Of a DNA stretch of 11,517 nt, positions 6,669 to 11,517 are shown in pieces; position 1 is the first letter of the stretch; each line of letters starts with the position of its first letter. Below the pieces are notes generated by a model that saw only the letters and a list, made by a program, of their open reading frames with translations, did no database searches and was not told the DNA's origin. The translations under genes and the position numbers were made by a program. The DNA is from Candidatus Levybacteria bacterium RIFCSPLOWO2_01_FULL_42_15 (lineage in GTDB: Bacteria > Patescibacteriota > Microgenomatia > Levybacterales > UBA12049), in assembly GCA_001784055.1 (NCBI GenBank), contig MFOZ01000041.1:550-12066 (forward strand), read 5' to 3'.

Positions 6669-7712
6669 TTATTCTGAAAGTTTCTTTTTGAAATAGTCAA
6701 CCCATGGATTAACCGCAGGGTTTTGGTCATAAAGAAGTCCTAAAAACAGCGTCAAAAAGCCTGAGTATATCATACTTTCTATCGCGTCATGATACGCGCT
6801 TTTCCCGCTTGTGTTAAACGAATCAATCGTATGATTGTTTTGTCTAACAACATCAATGGTGAGCGCTACTCTTTTTTTGATTCGCTTACTGTAGCAAGGC
6901 GAATTAAGAACTAAAAACTGAAGATTCGTAAGTTTGGGGAATTGAAGACCCTCCATAAGATGGTGGTTTAGGTCTGGAATCAGATAGAAGCTGCAAAACG
7001 TCTTGCTGGTTTCGTTAAACTGATTTCTTAAAATTTGAGCATTTCCGCTCAAATGCTCTGCGGCAAACACAATAGGGACTTTCCCTAGAAAACGGTTTGC
7101 GTCTTTAAGAGCTTTTGACTTAACCGATTCTTGAATTTGATGCGCCATGTTGATCGCATCGTCTATTAGCCGCACATCAAGGGAAACAACGCCTGTTTTA
7201 TGCAACAAACCCATAAGTCCTAAGATCGTGTATCCGTTTCCAAGCCGGGGAACACCTGATGGATTAAGCTCGCCATCAAAAATATAAGCGGGGACCTTAT
7301 TTTCTTTGGCAAATTGAGCAAGCTTTCCTCCTTTTGTAAGAACCAGCATTTGCGCTTTTTTTGCTTTTGCTTCTTGAGCGCAGGAAAGGACTTCTTCGGT
7401 TGAGCCGGAATAACTGGTCAAGACCACAAGGGAGGAGGAATCAACAAACAAGGGTAGGTGGTAATCGCTTATTATTTCAACAGGAAATGCAAATTTCTCT
7501 CCCAAAATCGCTTTTAGAACAAGCGCTCCATAAATAGACGCTCCCATTCCGCAAAACACAATGTTAGATACGCGATCGGCGTCAAGTGAAAGATCAAGTT
7601 TTTGTACCTCGCCCCACACTTTTTCTAATTGTTTGGGTAAGAGCTCTGTTGAGCCAAGCGTATCCTGAGGATCTAGTTTTGCAATCGCCTGTTGGTTTGT
7701 AAAGTCTTTCAT
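6669..7712 (-). CDS. Bifunctional phosphoglucose/phosphomannose isomerase
   Basis: Interconverts fructose-6-phosphate with glucose-6-phosphate and mannose-6-phosphate. This is the archaeal-type PGI/PMI family, not classical Pgi. It has 347 residues with two SIS folds. The N-terminal SIS domain carries GMGAS (55-59) and TSYSGSTEE (99-107) for the sugar phosphate. NPSGVPRLGNGYTILGL (150-166) is typical of the family. The C-terminal half has RNQFNETSK (229-237), with E234 matching the catalytic glutamate, and LNHHLMEGL (248-256), with a histidine matching the ring-opening residue of the Pyrobaculum enzyme (from memory). The length is normal. The start overlaps the cupin stop as ATGA, so translation is coupled, and the gene ends the sugar-phosphate cluster. 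No SD stands at usable distance. In candidate-phyla bacteria this enzyme often replaces Pgi and links hexose phosphates to mannose-containing glycans (inference). Confidence 0.9.
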   Translation of the reverse strand: MKDFTNQQAIAKLDPQDTLGSTELLPKQLEKVWGEVQKLDLSLDADRVSNIVFCGMGASIYGALVLKAILGEKFAFPVEIISDYHLPLFVDSSSLVVLTSYSGSTEEVLSCAQEAKAKKAQMLVLTKGGKLAQFAKENKVPAYIFDGELNPSGVPRLGNGYTILGLMGLLHKTGVVSLDVRLIDDAINMAHQIQESVKSKALKDANRFLGKVPIVFAAEHLSGNAQILRNQFNETSKTFCSFYLIPDLNHHLMEGLQFPKLTNLQFLVLNSPCYSKRIKKRVALTIDVVRQNNHTIDSFNTSGKSAYHDAIESMIYSGFLTLFLGLLYDQNPAVNPWVDYFKKKLSE

Positions 7713-8131
7713 GTATTTAAAAGATTCTTTCTTTCCTTACTTCTTGCCTCATCTGTCTCATCTGTCCTTTTATAATCATCCTCAAGCCTGAAGGTTGTGC
7801 CAATTTCTGGAGTTGACACCTCAAACACGTCACAGTCGCTAACCGCCTGAAGACGGTGCCTTTGTCCTATCATAATGGTATACCCTTTCCCTTTTTTCAT
7901 TTCTATCGTTTCGAGTTCTCTTCTGCTATTGTCAATAATGAGATTGCACGCGCCATTGATCAAAAATTGCGTTTCTTGTTTTTTGTCATGGATTTGAAGA
8001 CTTAATCGTTTCCCCGCGTTAATATGAAGAATCTTACCGGTGTAGGGGAGGGTTTTGGGCGTAAAAATAAGCTCATGCCCCCACGGCTTTTCTACCCTCA
8101 TTAAAAAAGGAGCGTTGTTTCTATCTATCAT
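7709..8131 (-). CDS. Stand-alone cupin like type II mannose-6-phosphate isomerase
   Basis: A 140-residue single-domain cupin resembling the C-terminal isomerase part of bifunctional mannose-1-P guanylyltransferase/mannose-6-P isomerase (AlgA/ManC), without the nucleotidyltransferase part. Matches are RVEKPWGHE (12-20), AGKRLSLQIH (39-48), FLINGACNLIID (56-67), GQRHRL (89-94) and FRLEDDYKR (114-122). Likely metal ligands H48, E53 and H92 are kept, but the family's histidine-rich LSLQMHHHRAEHW stretch reads LSLQIHDKKQETQ, losing further histidines, so activity is uncertain. It overlaps the phosphomannomutase stop and the PGI/PMI start, each as ATGA, so the three are tightly coupled. A second ATG at codon 11 (8101) would give a shorter protein; the ATGA overlap favours 8131. 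It may be an isomerase, an epimerase-like sugar-phosphate enzyme or a regulatory partner. Confidence 0.75.
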   Translation of the reverse strand: MIDRNNAPFLMRVEKPWGHELIFTPKTLPYTGKILHINAGKRLSLQIHDKKQETQFLINGACNLIIDNSRRELETIEMKKGKGYTIMIGQRHRLQAVSDCDVFEVSTPEIGTTFRLEDDYKRTDETDEARSKERKNLLNT

Positions 8132-9507
8132 AGCATTGATGACATAAGGCTTACGAGTTCTTTTTTTCGAAACTCTGTGACTTCTCTATCATACGATTCG
8201 ATATTTAAACGCAGAAGCGGTTCAGTGTTAGAAGTGCGAACCGAAAATCTCCAATTCGGATAGGATATGGCTACTCCGTCAAGAGTAGACAGCTCTCCGT
8301 CTTGGTATTTGGATTTTAGCTTATCAAGAATGGATTTGGCATCAGAAACTTTGAAATTGATTTCTCCGGATTCAAAACTTCTTGATAATTCATGTATTAC
8401 CCAAGAAAGAGGTTTCTCTTCTCGGGTTAACACACCAAGAACCGTAAGAATCACCGGAAGTTGAGACTCTGCATTCCCAGTCTCCCTAAAAAAGTAGTGT
8501 CCGGAGGATTCTCCCCCAAATAGAGCGCCCGTTTTTGACATATCTTCGGTAATAAATGAATGGCCAACTTTTGTGACTACGGACTTGCCGCCGTTTTCTT
8601 CTACGATTTTTTGAGGAGATAGGATATAGCGGATATCAAAAAGAATCGTTGCTCCTTTGTGCATGGCAAGAAGCTCTCGCGCAAGAAGCGCGGTGATTAG
8701 AGATGGAGGAACGATTTCCCCTTTTTCATTAATAAAAAAAAGCCGGTCTCCGTCTCCATCGGGCGCGAGTCCCAGATCTGCTTTTTCTTCTACCACTCGT
8801 CTTTGCAGGTCTTTAAGCGTTTCATGTTGAAGAGGATCCGGTTGGTGAGAGGGAAAGCTTCCGTCAAGCTTAAAATTCATTCGTACCAAATCAGCCGGGA
8901 CTTTTTCAAACAGCGCGTCAATATACTGCCCGCCCATGGCGTTTGCCGCGTCCGCAACAATCTTGAATTTTTTGATCGGAGGATTTCCCACTATGGAAAG
9001 CGCGTTTTTTACCTCCGTTTCAAGTATGCCTTCTTTTTTTGCAAGACTCCCTTTTTGCCCTTGAGAGCCTTGAGGTAGAGATTGAGCATATTGTTTAATC
9101 GTACCCATGCCGGTGTTTTTCCCAACCTTAATCAATCCATTTGGCGCTTTTATCACAATCTTTATGCCGTTGTACTCTTTGGGATTGTGAGACGCGCTTA
9201 TTTGAAATCCGCAGTCATACCCATAATGAAATACGGTAAAATAAAAAGTTGGGGTAGATACGATCCCCGCGTCTAACACGCTTGCCCCCTCTTTTATAAG
9301 CGTATCCACGGCAACCTTAAAAAGAGAAGGGGACGAGAGCCGCATGTCGCGTCCCACTACAACGGTTAGTGGTTTTTGAGAAGGCAGAGCTTCTTTAAAA
9401 AATGCGTGAATCGCGCGGATGATAAAAACAATATTTTCTTCATTAATCTCTTGAGGATAAATGCCTCTAATATCGTAGCTTTTGAATATGCCATCAGGGA
9501 TCATCAT
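8128..9507 (-). CDS. manB: Phosphomannomutase/phosphoglucomutase (alpha-D-phosphohexomutase)
   Basis: Interconverts hexose-6-phosphate and hexose-1-phosphate (mannose and/or glucose), feeding nucleotide-sugar synthesis. It has 459 residues and four domains, close to Pseudomonas AlgC in length and motifs. They are the N-terminal GIFKSYDIRGIYP (6-18); the active-site serine loop SASHNP (104-109, S106 becomes phosphorylated); the Mg loop DGDGDR (250-255); the sugar-specificity loop GGESSGH (331-337), which is found in enzymes using glucose and mannose; and the phosphate-binding RTSNTEP (424-430). All are intact. Two consecutive ATGs (9507, 9504) begin the gene; only the first residue is in doubt. 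There is no SD. The gene begins 14 bases after holA, with a promoter-like sequence across the holA stop, and leads the cluster with the cupin and PGI/PMI. Glucosamine mutase (GlmM) is unlikely given the loop sequence. Confidence 0.9.
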   Translation of the reverse strand: MMIPDGIFKSYDIRGIYPQEINEENIVFIIRAIHAFFKEALPSQKPLTVVVGRDMRLSSPSLFKVAVDTLIKEGASVLDAGIVSTPTFYFTVFHYGYDCGFQISASHNPKEYNGIKIVIKAPNGLIKVGKNTGMGTIKQYAQSLPQGSQGQKGSLAKKEGILETEVKNALSIVGNPPIKKFKIVADAANAMGGQYIDALFEKVPADLVRMNFKLDGSFPSHQPDPLQHETLKDLQRRVVEEKADLGLAPDGDGDRLFFINEKGEIVPPSLITALLARELLAMHKGATILFDIRYILSPQKIVEENGGKSVVTKVGHSFITEDMSKTGALFGGESSGHYFFRETGNAESQLPVILTVLGVLTREEKPLSWVIHELSRSFESGEINFKVSDAKSILDKLKSKYQDGELSTLDGVAISYPNWRFSVRTSNTEPLLRLNIESYDREVTEFRKKELVSLMSSML

Positions 9508-9518
9508 GAAGCAAATTT

Positions 9519-9547
9519 AGTCTATAAAGAAAGAAGGAAAAAGTCAA
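9519..9547 (-). promoter_or_regulatory. Possible promoter for the phosphohexomutase cluster
   Basis: The minus strand reads TTGACT (9547-9542), 17 bases, TAGACT (9524-9519): 5/6 and 4/6 matches. Eleven bases follow to the ATG, predicting a leader of about 4 bases. It overlaps the last codons and stop of holA. Confidence 0.4.
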
Positions 9548-10211
9548 TGGCGCGGTCAAGAGAAAGAGAAGAACCTCCGGTTTTTTGCTCAAGGTCTATG
9601 GTAAACAGTTTTTGATAAGAGTTAAGAAGTTTTTCCTGGGAGAAGGAACGCGCCTGTCTTTTCAATTTCCCTTTCTGCCATGAGGCAAGTTTTTTAACCT
9701 CTTCTATTTCGTCTTTCCCATCGGGAGAAACTGACAGTAAGAGCCTAAATTGGCGAACTATCATGGAAAAAATGAGCTCTGCATTTAGGGTAGATAGCGT
9801 TTTGTGAAATAGCCCAATTTGGTAAGAAGCGTTTGAGGGTTTTATGTTTTCTAAAAACGTAAAAAGAACAGAGGGAAGCTTAAACAGCCTAACGTCTGCC
9901 TCTTTGAAAAAAGAGATGTCTTTTACCGTAAGTTTTTTTCCTTCCCACAAGTAGATCTCACAGGCATGATGGGTATTGATAAGCTTCATGATGCTCTCTA
10001 GCTCCTTGGAGGATTTTTTAGAGGAAATAAGATTTTCAATAAACACCGTTTTTGCGTTCCCAAATAGACTTCCTCCCTCGAGAATCTGAATAATATCCGT
10101 AAGCGTTGCCTTTTCTCCTTCTAAGAAGATGGGGGATTGGGCCTTCTTTTTCTGTTCGTAAAAAAATGATCGGGAAGACGCAAGATCGTCTCCATGAATA
10201 ATCGTAATCAT
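9522..10211 (-). CDS. holA: DNA polymerase III delta subunit (clamp loader), compact form
   Basis: Delta is the clamp-loader subunit that opens the beta sliding clamp at replication start. This 229-residue protein has the family's opening pattern, IIHGDDLASSR (4-14), then ILEGGSLFGNAKTVFIENL (43-61), the delta domain I strand-helix-strand region. The C-terminal collar-like helices hold FSMIVRQFRLLLSV (148-161), SYQKLFTIDLEQKTG (198-212) and AIDFFLLSL (221-229), the typical delta ending. It is about 110 residues shorter than E. coli HolA (343). The stretch between domain I and the C-terminal helices is only about 30 residues, so the middle lid domain seems largely missing. Delta carries no functional Walker motifs in general, so their absence is normal. 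The start overlaps the protease gene stop as ATGA, indicating coupled translation. Assignment rests on pattern similarity at low identity, but the N- and C-terminal patterns agree. Confidence 0.75.
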   Translation of the reverse strand: MITIIHGDDLASSRSFFYEQKKKAQSPIFLEGEKATLTDIIQILEGGSLFGNAKTVFIENLISSKKSSKELESIMKLINTHHACEIYLWEGKKLTVKDISFFKEADVRLFKLPSVLFTFLENIKPSNASYQIGLFHKTLSTLNAELIFSMIVRQFRLLLSVSPDGKDEIEEVKKLASWQKGKLKRQARSFSQEKLLNSYQKLFTIDLEQKTGGSSLSLDRAIDFFLLSL

Positions 10212-10630
10212 GTGGGAAGTGAAGATATCCTTTTATATTCCTTAAACAAATCGTTTGCTAAAGAACCAAGACGACGTCCGCGACTTTTGTGAGGGAGGAG
10301 CGCGCCTGAAAAATTTTTGGGGATATGGAGAAGTTCGTGGATCAGTACTTTTTTCTTCTCCTCATCATTAAGTTTATCATAGTGTTTTGACAACACTTCT
10401 ATTACGTATGCGGGCTTAAGACTAAGCGCTTGTTGAAAGATTTTAGGAAATGTCCAAATGCGGGCATATGACTGAGACGTTGATCCCGTTGTCCTAAAAC
10501 AAAAAATCCGAGAAGGTTGAATATGGATAAGCCTTAAAACAGATACGATATGTTGAATTTCTTTTTGCACGTCTTTGGCACGTTCCCATTCCAATGTATG
10601 TTTTAACTTTTGATTTTTAACTTTTGACAT
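10208..10630 (-). CDS. Putative zinc metallopeptidase (PhageMetallopep family)
   Basis: A 140-residue single-domain protein with the zinc-protease signature HELLH (98-102) in the larger pattern IHELLHIPKNFSGALLPH (97-114). H98 and H102 would bind zinc, E99 would be the catalytic base, and H114 is a likely third ligand. The stretch before it, WERAKDVQKEIQHIV (15-29), FRTTGSTSQSYARIW (45-59) and ALSLKPAYVIEVLSKHYDKL (68-87), fits the small family known as putative phage metallopeptidase, found in phages, archaea and candidate-phyla bacteria (from memory). No signal peptide or membrane segment is seen, so it is probably cytoplasmic. The substrate is unknown. The gene starts 2 bases after the ykuK stop and overlaps holA by ATGA, so it is embedded in a cellular operon with no phage genes around. 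Confidence 0.82.
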   Translation of the reverse strand: MSKVKNQKLKHTLEWERAKDVQKEIQHIVSVLRLIHIQPSRIFCFRTTGSTSQSYARIWTFPKIFQQALSLKPAYVIEVLSKHYDKLNDEEKKKVLIHELLHIPKNFSGALLPHKSRGRRLGSLANDLFKEYKRISSLPT

Positions 10631-10632
10631 TC

Positions 10633-11157
10633 TTAGGTATGTTTATCCGCAACGTATGACGCCCCGTATGCTTCCGGCTTTGTTTTTGCAACAAAACCGT
10701 TTCCCACAACCATTCCTACCACCTCTTTAATCATATCCCGCGTTTCTCCATGCTCGCCTACATCTACGTGAATTTCTAGGTTATAAACAGGCGCGGAACC
10801 ATTCAATGACTTTTTAAAAAGCGGAACAAAAACCAATGCAAAGTTAAGAGATTCTAGGGTTTCAGAATATATTTTTTCTCGCAAGGAATGGATATTCTTT
10901 TGATGTCTATTTTTCCAAAAATACCGTCCCCCAAAACCTTTTCTATGAACCACAACAGCGGTAACCAAATTGAGAGATTTTTTTCCATTCGTTTCATTTT
11001 TCTCATGGGAATCGCTTCCTATGATAAGGCTGTAGAAAGCGTTAGGATCTTCTTTGAGAAAAGATTTAATATGGTGAATTACTTGCTCAAGAGAAACAAC
11101 GCCTAATGTGGTACTTCTAAAAACTCCATTTCCGTTTTCTTCTTGTTGGTTTTGCAT
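10633..11157 (-). CDS. YkuK family RNase H-like protein (DUF458)
   Basis: 174 residues matching the ribonuclease H-like YkuK/DUF458 family, named for Bacillus subtilis YkuK, whose cellular role is not settled. Family features: FRSTTLGVVSLEQV (13-26), IIGSDSH (45-51, first acidic residue D49), TAVVVHRKGFGGRYFW (66-81), SLREKIYSETLESL (91-104), IHVDVGEHGETRDMIKEVVGM (129-149, with D132 and E135), and the C-terminal KPEAYGASYVADKHT (160-174, with D171). The carboxylates D49, D132 and D171 are spaced as in RNase H-fold nucleases, suggesting two-metal catalysis (inference). Length and ends are normal for the family. The ATG lies 13 bases after an extended -10 box and has no SD. It leads a three-gene unit with the metallopeptidase and holA, which hints at a nucleic-acid role. 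Confidence 0.88.
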   Translation of the reverse strand: MQNQQEENGNGVFRSTTLGVVSLEQVIHHIKSFLKEDPNAFYSLIIGSDSHEKNETNGKKSLNLVTAVVVHRKGFGGRYFWKNRHQKNIHSLREKIYSETLESLNFALVFVPLFKKSLNGSAPVYNLEIHVDVGEHGETRDMIKEVVGMVVGNGFVAKTKPEAYGASYVADKHT

Positions 11158-11170
11158 AAAGCAGAAGATT

Positions 11171-11179
11171 ATTATACCA
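11171..11179 (-). promoter_or_regulatory. Extended -10 promoter of the ykuK unit
   Basis: The minus strand reads TGGTATAAT: a perfect TATAAT (11176-11171) with the TG of an extended -10. No good -35 is seen at 16-18 bases, consistent with an extended -10 promoter. It ends 13 bases before the ykuK ATG, predicting a leader of about 6 bases. Confidence 0.65.
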
Positions 11180-11181
11180 CG

Positions 11182-11517
11182 TTAAAGCCTTAAGAGCCAT
11201 TTAATTACCGCCTTACTGCTTGGATTTATTAAGTCATTAAAAACATATTTCTCGCTTTCTATGTTGTTAAATTTTTTTTCGGAGAGTGAGGCTTCCAAGA
11301 TTCTTTCTTTTTGCTGTTTTAGCAAGGGCTGCAGGGAGGGCTTACCTTCAATCTTTTCATGTCCGGCAAGGACAAGATAAAATTCTGTTTTTGTTCCGTC
11401 ATTTCTTAAAAAAGAGAATGGTTCAAACGGCCCTTCTCCTGCTTCAAGTAAAAAAGGAGTTACGGCCACAACGTTTTCATCACTCCAGACGTCTTTAAAA
11501 GCCTTTAGCATATACTG
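11182..11517 (-). CDS. C-terminal part of a protein cut by the window edge, possibly glycoside-hydrolase-like
   Basis: The frame is open from the right edge of the window to a TAA at 11182. An ATG at 11511 exists, but the codons before it (CAG TAT) are also open, so this is more likely the last 111 codons of a longer protein. The segment AFKDVWSDENVVAVTPFLLEAG and the following PFEPFSFLRNDGTKTEFY resemble the last barrel strand and loop of TIM-barrel glycosidase-like proteins of candidate-phyla bacteria, where a working-site position is followed by a VTPF strand; this is a recollection of a pattern and not secure. The remaining C-terminal stretch (KQQKERILEASLSEKKFN) is charged and probably helical. 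The gene ends 24 bases before the ykuK start, in the gap that holds the ykuK promoter. I cannot state a function. Confidence 0.5.
   Translation of the reverse strand, partial: QYMLKAFKDVWSDENVVAVTPFLLEAGEGPFEPFSFLRNDGTKTEFYLVLAGHEKIEGKPSLQPLLKQQKERILEASLSEKKFNNIESEKYVFNDLINPSSKAVIKWLLRL

Noticed and set aside
6617..6730. Extension of ppsA to an upstream ATG (38 more codons)
   Set aside because: It overlaps the PGI/PMI gene, shows no similarity to the family N-terminus and would place the promoter inside the gene. The normal PpsA start is at 6616.
8099..8101. Shorter start of the cupin gene at codon 11
   Set aside because: No SD there, while the longer form overlaps the previous stop as ATGA, the same arrangement as its neighbour.
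1..11517. Alternative genetic code (TGA read as Gly, as in SR1/Gracilibacteria)
   Set aside because: TGA acts as the stop in three ATGA junctions and none is found in frame inside a gene.

Overview
All thirteen genes that can be supported lie on the minus strand, packed end to end with gaps of at most about 50 bases and several ATGA stop/start overlaps. No stretch longer than 60 bases lacks a gene. There are no RNA genes, insertion sequences or CRISPR arrays. The content points to a small-genome bacterium of the Candidate Phyla Radiation (Patescibacteria), possibly Microgenomates or a relative. The reasons are an archaeal-type bifunctional phosphoglucose/phosphomannose isomerase, a very short DNA polymerase III delta subunit, a zinc protease of the PhageMetallopep type, shortened enzymes, and few Shine-Dalgarno (SD) sequences. 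TGA ends three genes and no gene reads through one, so this is not the recoded SR1/Gracilibacteria code. The lineage is inferred from gene content only.

In the direction of transcription (right to left): the window opens with the last 111 codons of a protein that continues beyond the right edge, perhaps a glycoside-hydrolase-like protein. Unit 1 (11157 to 9522) holds a YkuK-type RNase H-fold protein, a HELLH zinc protease and a compact HolA. Unit 2 (9507 to 6669) is sugar-phosphate metabolism: phosphomannomutase/phosphoglucomutase, a stand-alone cupin like the isomerase domain of type II phosphomannose isomerase, and PGI/PMI. The last two are joined to the gene before them by ATGA overlaps. 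Unit 3 (6616 to 2486) is phosphoenolpyruvate synthase, enolase and a short phosphoglycerate mutase, in the order of the gluconeogenic steps pyruvate > PEP > 2-PG > 3-PG. Unit 4 (2434 to 17) is AMP-forming acetyl-CoA synthetase of the Bacillus AcsA type, followed by a DUF1761 membrane protein and a three-helix membrane protein. An SD at the left edge announces a further gene.

Together units 2 to 4 link acetate/acetyl-CoA and pyruvate to lower glycolysis or gluconeogenesis, and hexose-6-phosphates to hexose-1-phosphates for glycan synthesis. GAPDH, phosphoglycerate kinase and aldolase are not in the window.

The most useful new observation is regulatory. Each unit appears to start with a sigma70-like promoter so close to the ATG that the mRNA would be leaderless or have only a few leader bases. 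The clearest is before ppsA: TTGATA, 17 bases, CATAAT, then 6 bases to ATG. This also fixes the ppsA start. I see no clearly unprecedented multi-gene system; most genes are recognisable housekeeping metabolism.
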